Under the pieces are notes generated by a model that had not been told where the DNA came from, ran no database searches, and saw only the letters and a list, made by a program, of their open reading frames with translations. The translations under genes were made by a program, and so were the position numbers. DNA of 64,000 nucleotides from Sphingomonas changnyeongensis (GTDB lineage: Bacteria > Pseudomonadota > Alphaproteobacteria > Sphingomonadales > Sphingomonadaceae), in assembly GCF_009913435.1 (NCBI RefSeq), contig NZ_CP047895.1, positions 2,735,001-2,799,000 of the forward strand. Direction: 5' to 3'. Below are positions 26,864 through 36,262 of this stretch, one piece after another (within the stretch, counting starts at the first letter, position 1; every line of letters begins with the position of its first letter).

Positions 26864-26897
26864 GCTCGTAAAGCGAACTTTTGGGCGCTATGTGAAC
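26864..26897 (-). promoter_or_regulatory. Two putative IclR-type operator boxes, SDR/aldehyde dehydrogenase gap
   Basis: On the minus strand GTTCGCTTTACGAGC (26864-26878) and GTTCACATAGCGCCC (26883-26897), 19 bp apart, as in the other gaps. A further weak match, GTTCGTCTAGGTTTT, lies at 26842-26856. Confidence 0.5.
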
Positions 26898-26939
26898 AAA
26901 AAAACATCGGCCGGCATCGGCCGGCGCAACGAGGATGGC

Positions 26940-28367
26940 ATGACGTACGAAGCCGAAGCAAAGCTGTTTGTCGATGGCGCATGGCAGGGCGTCGAAGGGC
27001 GGGAAGCGCGCCCGGTCATGAACCCCGCCACGGGCGCGGTGCTGGGCGAGGTGCCGCTCGCCACCCCGGCCGATCTGGATCGGGCCCTGGCAGCCAGCGC
27101 GCGGGGCTTTGTGCGGTGGCGCGACACCGATCCGGGCGAGCGGGCGCGCGTGTTGCGCGCGGCGGCGGCGCTGATGCGGAACCGCGCCGATGCGATTGCG
27201 ACGACGCTGACGCGCGAACAGGGCAAGCCCATCGGCGAAGCGCGCGGCGAGGTGGAGGCAAGCGCCCAGCTGCTCGATTTCTATGCGGGCGAAGCGACGC
27301 GCATCGAGGGCCGGGTGCTGATGCGCCCGACCGGCGCGCGCTCGATCGTCATCCGCCAGCCGGTCGGCCCGGTCGCGTCGTTCACGCCGTGGAACTTCCC
27401 CGTCTATCTGATGATCAAGAAACTGGCCCCGGCGCTTGCCGCCGGCTGTTCGGTGATCGCCAAGCCGCCGGAGGAAACGCCCGGCTGCACCACGGCGGCG
27501 ATGGCCTGCCTGATCGATGCCGGGGTGCCGGCCGACGTTGCGCAACTGGTGTTCGGCGATCCGGACATGGTCAGCCGCCATCTGCTCGGCTCGCCGGTGA
27601 TCCGCGCGATCAGCTTTACCGGGTCGGTGCCGGTTGGCCGGCATCTGATGAAGCTTGCCGCCGACGGGCTGAAGCGGGTGACGATGGAACTGGGCGGCCA
27701 TGCCCCGGTGCTGGTGTTCGACGATTGCGATCTGGAACGCACGCTTGATCTCGTCGTCCCGCAGAAGTTCCGCAATGCCGGGCAGGTCTGCGTGTCGCCG
27801 ACGCGCTTCTATGTCCAGGCCGGCATCTATGATCGGTTCGTCGCCGGCTTTGCCGACCGCACCCGCGCGATCCGCATCGGCGACGGGCTGGATCCGGCGA
27901 CGGCGATGGGGCCGCTCGCCCATCAGCGCCGGCCGGCGGCGGTCGGCGCGCTGGTCGAGGATGCGGTGCTGCGCGGTGCCGTGCTGGCAGCGGGCGGCCA
28001 GCGGTCCGGCGACGGCTATTTCTACCAGCCGACCGTGCTGGCCGGAGTGCCCGCCGATGCGGAGGTGATGCGCCAGGAGCCGTTCGGGCCGGTCGCGCTG
28101 ATCCGCCCCTTTGCCGACGAGGCGGAGGCGATCGCCGAGGCGAACCGGCTGCCTTATGGCCTGGCCTCGTTCCTGTTCACGGAAAATGGCCGCCGCGCCA
28201 ACCGCGTTGCCGACGCGATCGAGGCCGGTATGGTCGGCGTGAACGGCTTTGCGATCAGCAATGCGGATTCGCCGTTCGGCGGCGTCAAGGACAGCGGCTT
28301 TGGCAGTGAGGGCGGCCGCGAGGGACTGGACCCGTTCCTGTTCGTCAAGGCGATCCACCAGGCCTGA
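26940..28367 (+). CDS. NAD(P)-dependent aldehyde dehydrogenase (semialdehyde dehydrogenase type)
   Basis: A 475-residue ALDH of the succinate- or 2-oxoglutarate-semialdehyde dehydrogenase group. Catalytic residues are Asn152 (TPWNFP), Glu250 (MELGG) and Cys284 (GQVCVSP); the FTGS nucleotide motif is at residues 227-230. ATG 26940 has GAGG before it. First gene of an operon with the two CoA transferase subunits. In a hydroxyproline-type route it would oxidise 2-oxoglutarate semialdehyde formed by the DapA-family enzyme; the alternatives include succinate semialdehyde. Confidence 0.88.
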   Translation: MTYEAEAKLFVDGAWQGVEGREARPVMNPATGAVLGEVPLATPADLDRALAASARGFVRWRDTDPGERARVLRAAAALMRNRADAIATTLTREQGKPIGEARGEVEASAQLLDFYAGEATRIEGRVLMRPTGARSIVIRQPVGPVASFTPWNFPVYLMIKKLAPALAAGCSVIAKPPEETPGCTTAAMACLIDAGVPADVAQLVFGDPDMVSRHLLGSPVIRAISFTGSVPVGRHLMKLAADGLKRVTMELGGHAPVLVFDDCDLERTLDLVVPQKFRNAGQVCVSPTRFYVQAGIYDRFVAGFADRTRAIRIGDGLDPATAMGPLAHQRRPAAVGALVEDAVLRGAVLAAGGQRSGDGYFYQPTVLAGVPADAEVMRQEPFGPVALIRPFADEAEAIAEANRLPYGLASFLFTENGRRANRVADAIEAGMVGVNGFAISNADSPFGGVKDSGFGSEGGREGLDPFLFVKAIHQA

Positions 28368-28380
28368 GCGGGGAACGCCG

Positions 28381-29091
28381 ATGCGCAACAAAATCTATGA
28401 CTCGCCTGCCGCCGCGCTGGACGGCGTGCTGTTCGACGGGATGACGATCATGTCGGGCGGCTTCGGGCTGACCGGCAATCCCGAAAGCCTGATCCCGGAA
28501 ATCCGCGCGGCCGGTGTGCAGCGGCTGACGGTCATCTCGAACAATGCCGGGGCGAACCGATTTGGTTTGTGGATGCTGCTCGAAAGCCGCCAGATCGCCA
28601 AGATGATCGCCTCTTACATCGGTGACAACACATTGTTCGAACAGCAATATCTGTCTGGCGAACTGGAGCTTGAGCTGACTCCGCAGGGCACGCTGGCGGA
28701 ACGGATCCGGGCCGGTGGCGCGGGCATTCCCGCATTCTACACGCCAACCGGCGTCGGCACGCTCGCGGCCGAAGGCAAGCCGGTCGAGACGTTCGACGGC
28801 ATTGCCTATGTGCGCGAACGCTGGCTGCGCGCCGATCTGGCGATCATCAAGGCGTGGCGCGCCGATGCGGCCGGCAACCTGGTGTTCCGGCGCACCGCGC
28901 GCAACTTCAACCCCGACATGGCGACCGCCGCCCGCGTCACGGTCGTCGAAGCAGAGGAGATTGTGCCGGTGGGCAGCATCGACCCCGATCATGTCCATAC
29001 GCCTGGGATCTATGTCGACCGCGTCGTCAAAAGCACGATCAACGCCAAGCTGATCGAAAAACGCACGACCCGCCCGGCGGAGACCGCCTGA
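28381..29091 (+). CDS. 3-oxoacid CoA-transferase subunit A
   Basis: A 236-residue family I CoA transferase alpha subunit with the glycine-rich [16 protein letters not shown] segment and the conserved [15 protein letters not shown] and [10 protein letters not shown] blocks. It starts 13 bp after the aldehyde dehydrogenase and overlaps subunit B by 1 bp (TGATG). It would activate a carboxylate with CoA from succinyl-CoA. Confidence 0.92.
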   Translation: MRNKIYDSPAAALDGVLFDGMTIMSGGFGLTGNPESLIPEIRAAGVQRLTVISNNAGANRFGLWMLLESRQIAKMIASYIGDNTLFEQQYLSGELELELTPQGTLAERIRAGGAGIPAFYTPTGVGTLAAEGKPVETFDGIAYVRERWLRADLAIIKAWRADAAGNLVFRRTARNFNPDMATAARVTVVEAEEIVPVGSIDPDHVHTPGIYVDRVVKSTINAKLIEKRTTRPAETA

Positions 29092-29723
29092 TGCCCTGGA
29101 CCCGTGACCAGATGGCCGCGCGCGCGGCGCAGGAGCTGCGCGACGGTTTTTACGTCAACCTTGGCATCGGCATTCCGACACTGGTCGCCAACCATGTCCC
29201 GGCCGGCATCGACGTGACATTCCAGTCGGAAAACGGGCTGCTGGGGATCGGGCCGTTCCCGCTGGAGGAGGAGGTTGATCCCGATCTGGTCAATGCCGGC
29301 AAGCAGACGGTGACCGCGACCGACGATGCCAGCTTTTTCTCCTCGGCCGACAGCTTCGCGATGATCCGCGGCGGCCATATCGATCTGGCCGTGCTCGGCG
29401 GGATGCAGGTGTCGGCCGCCGGCGACCTCGCCAACTGGGCAATCCCGGGCAAGAAGGTGAAGGGGATTGGCGGCGCGATGGATCTGGTCGCGGGGGTGCG
29501 CCGCGTGATCGTGGTGATGGAGCATCTGACGCGCGATGGCCTGCCCAAGATCGTTGAACGCTGCACCCTGCCCCTCACCGGCGCCGGCTGCGTCGATCTG
29601 ATCGTCACCGATCTGTGCGTGCTTGCCTGCGACAAGCCGGGGCTGCGCCTGATCGAATGTGCGCCGGGGATCAGCGCCGATGACGTGCGCGCCGCAACAG
29701 CCGCATCATTGTCGGTGGATTAG
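29091..29723 (+). CDS. 3-oxoacid CoA-transferase subunit B
   Basis: A 210-residue beta subunit containing the catalytic glutamate Glu47 in the SENG motif ([12 protein letters not shown]), plus [16 protein letters not shown] near the N-terminus and the GGAMDLVAG loop. Translation is coupled to subunit A. Together they form the heterodimeric enzyme. Confidence 0.92.
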   Translation: MPWTRDQMAARAAQELRDGFYVNLGIGIPTLVANHVPAGIDVTFQSENGLLGIGPFPLEEEVDPDLVNAGKQTVTATDDASFFSSADSFAMIRGGHIDLAVLGGMQVSAAGDLANWAIPGKKVKGIGGAMDLVAGVRRVIVVMEHLTRDGLPKIVERCTLPLTGAGCVDLIVTDLCVLACDKPGLRLIECAPGISADDVRAATAASLSVD

Positions 29724-29826
29724 GGCAGAACCGGCCGGTGGGTGCTGCCGGTCACATGCCGGTTTCCCTTGGCCCTGCAACCGGCTTTGCTGCACGACGT
29801 CACAGGCCATAAGTCAGAGGATCATC

Positions 29827-32184
29827 ATGCACACACACAGGCTGGATCGCGCGTTCGGGCCCTTTGGCAAGCGGCTGCGCCACTGGCCGCATGTGCTGGC
29901 CGCCGGTGCCCTGGGCCTCGCGGCGGCCCCGGCATTCGCCTTCGCCCCCGCTCCCGCCCCCGCTGGCGACGCACAGGCAACCGCCCCGAAAGCGGCGGCC
30001 GCGCCATCGGTGCAGCGCCTCGCGACCTTGCCGATGCTGACCGGGACGACGCCGTCGGCGCCGCGCTGGTCCCCAGACGAGAAGAAGATCGCGTTCCTGT
30101 GGAATGATGGCGGCTGGCCGTTTCGCGATGTGTGGGTGGCCGACGCCGCCGGCGGCGCGCCGCGCCGGCTGACCCGGCTGGAGGGGGACAGTCCCGCCAA
30201 GTCGGTCGCCTTCGGCACCCAGCGGCCGACCGGCACCAGCCTTGATGCCCTTGCCCGCGAGATGGACCAGCGCGAGCGCGGCGGCGTTGGCGACCTCGTC
30301 TGGGCACCGGACGGCAAGAGCATCTATTTCGCCTTTGGCGGCGCGATCCACCGGGTCGGCGTGACGGGCGGCGAGGTCAAGGCGATCACCAGCGCCGGGG
30401 CGGGCAAATCGGCCCTGCGACTGTCCCCCGACGGGCGCTGGCTGTCCTATGTCGAGGTCGGCGACCTGTGGCTGCTCAACCTGGCGACCGGCGAAACCCG
30501 GCAGGCGACCCGCATCGGCGCGCCGGGCATCGGCACGGTCGCGATCGGTGCGATGGTCGGCCCCGATGCGGCGATCACCGCCTATGAGTGGTCGCCGGCG
30601 TCGGACCGGATCGCCTTTGTGCACACCGATCGCCGCCAGGTCCGCGTGGTGCCGTTTCCGTCCTATCTGCAGGGCGATGAGCCGATCCTGCACAAGGTCC
30701 GGCGCTCCTATCCCGGCGACACGCTCGAAACCCGCCGCGTCGGGGTGCTGACGCTGGGCGCGCAGGATCCGGCCTTTGTCAGCCTGCCTGACGCGGACAA
30801 GCGCTCGATCCTCGACTGCGAATGGTCTCCGCGCGGCGACCGGCTGCTGATCCAGAGCGATTCCGACGATGCCGAACATCGCTGGATCCATGTCGCCGAT
30901 GCGCGCGACCTGAGCGTCCGCGAAATCCATCACGATCAGCGGCCGCGGCGCATTTATTCGATGTTCGAGGCCGAATGGAGCGCCGACGGGCGGGAGATCT
31001 TCATGATCTCCGATGCCGACCGATATTACCGGATTGCCGCGATCCCGGCCGATGGCGGCAAGCTGCGCCCCGTCACCCCCGACAGTTTCGACGTTGCCGG
31101 CAACATCAAGACGATGCGCGGCAGCGGCGACCTGCTGTTCCTCGCCGCCGCCCCGACACCCTATGAGCGCCAGCTCTACCGCATCCCGGCCAAGGGCGGC
31201 ACGCCGGTGCGCGTGACCAGCAGTGCAGGCACGCACGAGCCCAGCTACAGCCCGAGCGGCGCGAACATCGCGCTCGTCTCCGGCAGCGACCAGAGCCCGC
31301 CCGAGCTGTTCGTCACCTCGGCGCGGGGCGGTGGCGAGCGGCGGCTGACGCGGTCCCCGATCAAGGGGTTCGATGATTTCAAATGGGCGGGCGCGCGCTA
31401 TGTCAGCTTTCCCAGCCGCGCCGGCGACTTTCAGGTTCATGCGCGGATCATCGCGCCGCCCGATCTCGATCCGTCGAAATCCTATCCCGTCATCATCGGC
31501 AACATCTATTCGAACACCGCGCGCAACAACTGGCTGACCGCGCGGCCGATCGGCCTGCTCCAGCAGCATCAGGTGCTGGCCAAGGACTATATCGTCGTCC
31601 AGGTCGATCTGCGCGGCAGCCTGGGCTATGGCGTCTCATTCCGCGAGGCGTTCCAGGGGGATTGGGCCGGCGGGGATCTGGACGACCTGCTGGGCGCGGT
31701 CGATTACCTGACCAGCCTGCCCTATGTCGATCCCAAGCGGATCGGCATCTGGGGCAACAGCTATGGCGGGCTGATGACGCTGGCCGCGCTGTTCAAGCAT
31801 CCCGGCGTGTTCGCCGCAGGGGTGGCCGGCGCGCCGGCCGTCGATCCGCCCCGGTTCCTCGGCAGCGACCAGCATCTGTCGCGCTATCCCAAGGACAGGC
31901 CGGAAGTGTTCACCGAACAGAGCCTGCTGAAATATGGCGAAAATCTGCGGGACCCGCTGCTGTTCCTGCACAGTTTCCACGACGATATCGTGCCGCTGCT
32001 CACCACGCTGCAGATGTCGGAAAAGCTGATGCACCTGGGCAAGAAGTTCGAAATGGCCATCCCCTCCAACACCGGCCATTGGTGGGCCGGCCGCGAACAT
32101 TACGCCGCCTATACGCTCGGCTATCTGCAGGATTTCCTCGACGAGCATGTCGGCCCCGGCGCGCGGGAAAAAGATGCGCGCTAA
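29827..32184 (+). CDS. S9 family peptidase (prolyl oligopeptidase-like), exported
   Basis: A 785-residue protein with a long signal region (to about residue 40), a beta-propeller of PD40/WD40-like repeats (APRWSPDEKKIAFLW, DLVWAPDGKSIYFAF, LRLSPDGRWLSYV and others) and a C-terminal alpha/beta hydrolase domain. The catalytic triad is Ser645 (GNSYGG), Asp719 or Asp720 (FHDD) and His751 (NTGHW). This is the dipeptidyl-peptidase/oligopeptidase plan, cutting short peptides, often after proline. GAGG precedes ATG 29827. It is in line with the CoA transferase operon 103 bp downstream and closes the catabolic half of the window. Confidence 0.9.
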   Translation: MHTHRLDRAFGPFGKRLRHWPHVLAAGALGLAAAPAFAFAPAPAPAGDAQATAPKAAAAPSVQRLATLPMLTGTTPSAPRWSPDEKKIAFLWNDGGWPFRDVWVADAAGGAPRRLTRLEGDSPAKSVAFGTQRPTGTSLDALAREMDQRERGGVGDLVWAPDGKSIYFAFGGAIHRVGVTGGEVKAITSAGAGKSALRLSPDGRWLSYVEVGDLWLLNLATGETRQATRIGAPGIGTVAIGAMVGPDAAITAYEWSPASDRIAFVHTDRRQVRVVPFPSYLQGDEPILHKVRRSYPGDTLETRRVGVLTLGAQDPAFVSLPDADKRSILDCEWSPRGDRLLIQSDSDDAEHRWIHVADARDLSVREIHHDQRPRRIYSMFEAEWSADGREIFMISDADRYYRIAAIPADGGKLRPVTPDSFDVAGNIKTMRGSGDLLFLAAAPTPYERQLYRIPAKGGTPVRVTSSAGTHEPSYSPSGANIALVSGSDQSPPELFVTSARGGGERRLTRSPIKGFDDFKWAGARYVSFPSRAGDFQVHARIIAPPDLDPSKSYPVIIGNIYSNTARNNWLTARPIGLLQQHQVLAKDYIVVQVDLRGSLGYGVSFREAFQGDWAGGDLDDLLGAVDYLTSLPYVDPKRIGIWGNSYGGLMTLAALFKHPGVFAAGVAGAPAVDPPRFLGSDQHLSRYPKDRPEVFTEQSLLKYGENLRDPLLFLHSFHDDIVPLLTTLQMSEKLMHLGKKFEMAIPSNTGHWWAGREHYAAYTLGYLQDFLDEHVGPGAREKDAR

Positions 32185-32416
32185 AGGCGGCAGCCCCCCC
32201 CGGCCGACACGGGCTACGGTTGGCTCCGTTCTGGCGCTCGGTGCGCTGGTGGCATTGACGGGCGGCGTGTCGGACCCGGAGGCGGGGCGTGGCAATGGAC
32301 GAGCCGCATCTGACGGTGACGCGGCCGCGAGCGGGGGTAATCCGGTGCGAGCCAGGCGGGACAGTGGGTAGGTGTACCGTCACTGCTCCCCGGAACACTT
32401 AGGGTTGCGTCATTAA

Positions 32417-33049
32417 CTAATTCCGCCCGCCGTATCTAAGATTGGCCAATTCCGTATTAACGGGGTCGAATTGATCGACATCATCCATCCACGGTATCTT
32501 TTTATCAATCGATTTTTGTGGCTTGTCTGATGTTGTGCAAACATATGCACGGCGTATTTTGTATACACCGCCAAACTCATTTTTCAGTTCCTCAGAACTC
32601 AGCCTCTTCACGGACTTTCTATTATTTATGTCCGAAAAGTATATAAGGTCTGGATGTTTTTTTGGCTCGACGAGCTTGCAGACCGGCCTGGCTTTCAGGT
32701 CAGAAATAGCCGTTTTTGGATCGCCTAACGAATGAAGAGGTCGCTGAGACCAGATCAGTGTGTGTAGAGGCCCGCTGTTGCCAGATTGACCAGAAACAAG
32801 CGCAAACAGGGTTATCCCATTCGGGAGGTCCACGAAGGGGACGTCTCCGGTTAAATATATCTTCTGGCCACCGTCGATGTTTTCGTGCACAGGAATATTG
32901 TAACCATGAATATTCATGACGGACGAGCCGGAGCGCAGGCCATCCGGAGTGCTCACCTCGACGGTGTATCGGAAGTTAACTGACCCAAGATCGCTGCAGC
33001 TCGACATGAGTGCAATGATCGGGGCCAATGGAAGAAGCCGTCGGTTCAT
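32417..33049 (-). CDS. Putative lipoprotein, orphan copy of the lipase-associated immunity candidate
   Basis: A 210-residue protein starting MNRRLLPLAP with a short hydrophobic stretch and a lipobox-like ALMSSC, so a lipidated periplasmic location is likely. It is strongly similar across its length to the protein at 41487-42113 (shared CSDLGSVNFRYTVEV, SSVMNIHGYNIP and GDVPFVDLPNGITLFALVS). No effector gene follows it here, unlike the other copy. It lies outside the left att repeat. I do not recognise the family; an immunity function is inference from the paralogue's context. Confidence 0.65.
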   Translation of the reverse strand: MNRRLLPLAPIIALMSSCSDLGSVNFRYTVEVSTPDGLRSGSSVMNIHGYNIPVHENIDGGQKIYLTGDVPFVDLPNGITLFALVSGQSGNSGPLHTLIWSQRPLHSLGDPKTAISDLKARPVCKLVEPKKHPDLIYFSDINNRKSVKRLSSEELKNEFGGVYKIRRAYVCTTSDKPQKSIDKKIPWMDDVDQFDPVNTELANLRYGGRN

Positions 33050-33450
33050 GAACTGCGCCCTTTGCGGCATGGTTTGCACGATCTAGCACTGCGGACCAGA
33101 GGGGATTCAGTCCGGACTGAACGGGATATTCAGCCATCGCGTTGGCGGAGGTCGTCGCATTCATCCGTCGACCAATCCGGCCGTCTCGACCGCGCCGGGT
33201 CTGCGAGCGGCTCCAGCCCTTGAGGGGCAGTTTGAGAATGGGTGAGCGTCAGGGAAATGGGTCATTCATTTCCGGGATGCAGGTTCCGGCGAGCGGTGGC
33301 CCGATGACCGAATGAGAGAAACACGCGAAGCTGTCGATCACCTGGCCGGTCCTGGCCGAATCATCGAAGCGCGGTCATAGGTCCATGGCTGATCCTGGCC
33401 AGGCGCTGCTCGCTTTGCGCACCTGCCCACTTCCAGCGATTACTTCGATA
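32417..33450. repeat. Duplicated segment, copy A (lipoprotein gene and upstream flank)
   Basis: About 1 kb matches 41487-42512. From about 33047 to 33450 the two align without gaps at a constant offset of 9064 bp; the coding part has small indels and more differences. The non-coding 33050-33450 part holds the presumed promoter and a short conserved reading frame starting MADPGQALLALRTCPLP at 33385, which diverges right after the repeat end and is probably not a gene. From 33451 to the att repeat I see nothing. Confidence 0.8.
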
Positions 33451-33651
33451 CTGCCAGCTTCGGCTGCGATGTGTCCGGCGAACGACGTGACGAAGGTTCT
33501 CAGGCTCGTGAGGTCTGGCATGTCCTCATATTCTCGACGAGTTTCCGTAACTCCCGCCGTCGAAGAGCATCGACTGGAATGAGGGCGTTCGAACCGCAGA
33601 ATGGCCCTTGCCGTTCAGGATATCACAGGATGTTTGCGACCGCGAACGGTG

Positions 33652-33676
33652 GTGGCGGAGCGGGAGGGATTCGAAC
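33652..33676. repeat. Left attachment repeat (attL), copy of a tRNA-Ser 3' end
   Basis: 25 bp identical to 63936-63960, where the sequence is the 3' end of tRNA-Ser. Between this repeat and the gene ending at 33829 I see no feature except a weak hairpin-like run of C and G. Confidence 0.8.
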
Positions 33677-33828
33677 ATTTCTAATAACTCACTGTTTGAT
33701 TGAGAAAAGACCGGAGATTTTCAAAAGCGATACCCCCAGGCACGTCCCCTGATCCGGGTGGTTGGGGGATGGCATGGCGGCACCGGGGTACCGCCATGCG
33801 TATTTATGCCATTTGCGGGGGCCGGTTG

Positions 33829-34554
33829 TCACCTCGCACGGTGTGCCAGGCTTCCCGAGCTCGGTCGTCGCGGCACTGCCGCGGGGAGATCGCTGGGGCA
33901 CGGGCGGCTGTCCTGCGCCTCGCGATAGTGCTGCCAGGCGGCATGCATCGCGCGGTTGCCGATATCGGTCGGCAACTCCCGATCGAACTCGGCAAAGCCG
34001 AATTGTCCCAGCCTGCGCGGCAGGGCGATGAGGTGGACATGCGGCGGGTTGGGCGAACCGCTCACGCTGGGCGTGTGCAATATGGCGATCACCGGCACCT
34101 CGCGCGCGCCGACCAGCACGGCATGGGCGAAACCGCGCGCCAGCTCCCATGGCACATGAAAGTTGGCCGCATGCGGGAACCGCAGCGTGATCTGCGCGAA
34201 CGCGCTTGCTTCCCAGCCGGGCAGCGCCAGCTCGTACATGCGCACGAGATGCTCGATCGCCATGTAATCGGACGATGCGCGCGGCGGCAGCAGCAGATCG
34301 ATTTTGGGCGCGGTATGGCGGTGTGATCCGGCCGTGTCCGGAACCGGACAGAGCTTGCGCTCGACATAATCGAGGAGCCCGGTCCGGGGGCCTTCGCCGA
34401 CATAATAGCCGCGCACAAAGCCGAAATCGTCGAACACGCCGCCCCCGTCGGGAAAGGTGCGCAGCCGGGCGGGCGGCACGTGCGTGACGGGTCGGGGAGC
34501 AGCGGGTTCCGGTCCCCGTGCGGCGGCCGGTGTCTTCCAGCGATGCTTCGCCAT
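33829..34554 (-). CDS. Hypothetical protein with an HVH motif
   Basis: A 241-residue protein I do not recognise with certainty. It has a basic, proline-rich N-terminus, then IAILHTPSVSGSPNPPHVHLIALPR, whose spaced histidines recall the metal site of Mob/Rep HUH enzymes, and a low-complexity C-terminus. The ATG at 34554 overlaps the stop of the gene before it (TGATG), so the two are co-translated; an in-frame ATG at 34563 is possible. It is the first gene inside attL. Confidence 0.6.
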   Translation of the reverse strand: MAKHRWKTPAAARGPEPAAPRPVTHVPPARLRTFPDGGGVFDDFGFVRGYYVGEGPRTGLLDYVERKLCPVPDTAGSHRHTAPKIDLLLPPRASSDYMAIEHLVRMYELALPGWEASAFAQITLRFPHAANFHVPWELARGFAHAVLVGAREVPVIAILHTPSVSGSPNPPHVHLIALPRRLGQFGFAEFDRELPTDIGNRAMHAAWQHYREAQDSRPCPSDLPAAVPRRPSSGSLAHRAR

Positions 34555-35078
34555 CAATACCATCCCTGCCGGGCAACGGCGAGCAGGAGCCGGGCGCGGG
34601 CATGGCCCTGCTGCCGGACGCGCTCGTCATGCGCAAATGGGCCATGGTCGCTGGCCTCGATCCCCTGCTTGCCGATCAGGAAGCATCTGCCCTGCCCCTC
34701 TGGCGGCACGAGCCAGACGCCGGCATCGGCGGTCTCGAGCCACAGCCGGTAGCCGCAGTGCCACGCGCCGTCGCCCCGCAGGCGGATGTCGAACACCGCT
34801 TCATGGCCCGCATCTGGCCGCACGATCAGCGCATCGAGATCGATGAGCTTTTGCAGCATCCCGGCTTCATAATGCAGCAACGGGGCGTGGCAGGCCGTGC
34901 CGCAGATCAGCAGCCGGGCCAGCGGCATGATCAGGCAGTTTGCGAGGCGCGGATCTTCGATTCCGGCATCGCGCAGCACGGGGCCGCCGATGGTGAGTGC
35001 GGCGGCATCCATCAGGCGGCGCACCAGCTTGCGGGGGGTAGGCGCAGGCGCAAATGCCTGCTGACACGTCATTTTCAT
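34554..35078 (-). CDS. Hypothetical protein
   Basis: 174 residues, no family recognised and no signal peptide or membrane segment. The start has GAGAG upstream; ATG 35072 is an alternative. Translationally coupled to the HVH-motif protein, which suggests a joint function. Confidence 0.55.
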   Translation of the reverse strand: MKMTCQQAFAPAPTPRKLVRRLMDAAALTIGGPVLRDAGIEDPRLANCLIMPLARLLICGTACHAPLLHYEAGMLQKLIDLDALIVRPDAGHEAVFDIRLRGDGAWHCGYRLWLETADAGVWLVPPEGQGRCFLIGKQGIEASDHGPFAHDERVRQQGHARARLLLAVARQGWY

Positions 35079-35302
35079 TATATGCTCTCGGTTGGCGCGC
35101 GACGGCTGAGCTTCACGGTCGCGGCGGGAGGATTTTCATCTCTTTCGCTCAGCTACCCTCCACCTTCCTTTCCTTTACCGGGGTCTGCGCCGGTCCCGCG
35201 GCGAACGCGCACGCCTTCATGGCGGCGATACTCTAGGCGATTATGCACTTTACAAACCCAAGCCGATTTGGGATAGAACGCTCATCAACGGAGCATTTCA
35301 CC

Positions 35303-36262
35303 ATGTCGGTTCTCTCTTCCCCCTACTTCCACGATGAAGCCAAGGCTTTCGAGTATCTGGAAAGCGTCGTGTGGGCGGATGGAGTTGCCTGCCCGCACTG
35401 TGGCACGGTCGGCGGTCGCGTCTATGATCTGTCGGGCGTTCGTTCGAAGCCCAGCGCCAAGAACCCAGAAGGCGTCGTTCGCCACGGTTTGAAAAAGTGC
35501 GGTGAGTGCCGCAAGCAGTTCACCGTCAAGGTTGGCACTGTGTTTGAGCATGCCCGCATGCCGCTGCACAAGATGCTCCAGGCCGTGCATCTGATGGTGT
35601 CGAGCAAGGAGGGCATCAGCGCCCACCAGCTTAGCCGCATTCTCGAAGTGCAGTATAAGAGCGCGTGGTTTCTCGCCCACCGTATCCGCGAAGCCATGCG
35701 CTCTGGTGATCTGGCACCATTTGGCGGCGAAGGTGGCATCGTTGAAGTCGATGAAACCTTCATCGGTCGCATCAAGGGCGCTCCCAAGAAGCGCGCGTTT
35801 CACCACAAGATGAAGGTGCTGGCGCTGGTTGACCGTGATAGCGGCAAGGCTCGCACCATGGTTGTCGATGACGTGACCGCCAAGACCCTGATGCCCATCG
35901 TGATTGCCAACGTTGCCCGCGAAGCGATCATCATGACGGACGAACACAAGGCCTATCGCACCATCGGCAAGCACTTTGCCGGTCATGGCACCACCAACCA
36001 TAGCGCAGGCGAGTATGTGGACCCGGAATATCCCGTGATCCACAGCAACACCGTCGAGGGCTATTTCAGCATTTTCAAGCGCGGCATGAAGGGCATCTAT
36101 CAGCACTGCGGCGAGCAGCATCTGCACCGCTATCTGGCAGAATATGAGTTCCGCTATAACAACCGCGTCGCCAACGGTGTTGATGATCGCCAAAGGTCGC
36201 GTAATGCGGTTGCGGGAATTGTCGGCAAGCGGCTCACGTATCGGATATCTCACGAGCGGTAA
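35303..36262 (+). CDS. IS1595-family transposase
   Basis: A 319-residue transposase of the ISXO2-like group. It has an N-terminal zinc ribbon (CPHC and CGEC pairs, residues 30-75) and a DDE-type domain with EVDETFIGR, IIMTDEHKAYRTIG and NTVEGYFSIFKRGMKG supplying the acidic and asparagine-type residues. GGAG precedes ATG 35303. The reading frame is intact. Candidate ends near 35231 and 36360 share only a loose inverted match, and I could not confirm terminal repeats or a target duplication. Confidence 0.88.
   Translation: MSVLSSPYFHDEAKAFEYLESVVWADGVACPHCGTVGGRVYDLSGVRSKPSAKNPEGVVRHGLKKCGECRKQFTVKVGTVFEHARMPLHKMLQAVHLMVSSKEGISAHQLSRILEVQYKSAWFLAHRIREAMRSGDLAPFGGEGGIVEVDETFIGRIKGAPKKRAFHHKMKVLALVDRDSGKARTMVVDDVTAKTLMPIVIANVAREAIIMTDEHKAYRTIGKHFAGHGTTNHSAGEYVDPEYPVIHSNTVEGYFSIFKRGMKGIYQHCGEQHLHRYLAEYEFRYNNRVANGVDDRQRSRNAVAGIVGKRLTYRISHER

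Noticed and set aside
29800..31569. A 589-codon minus-strand frame
   Set aside because: Antisense to the S9 peptidase, whose domains and catalytic triad are clear.
33385..33582. Small frame MADPGQALLALRTCPLP repeated at 42449
   Set aside because: The two copies share only the repeat-derived part and diverge at the repeat end; no conserved product.
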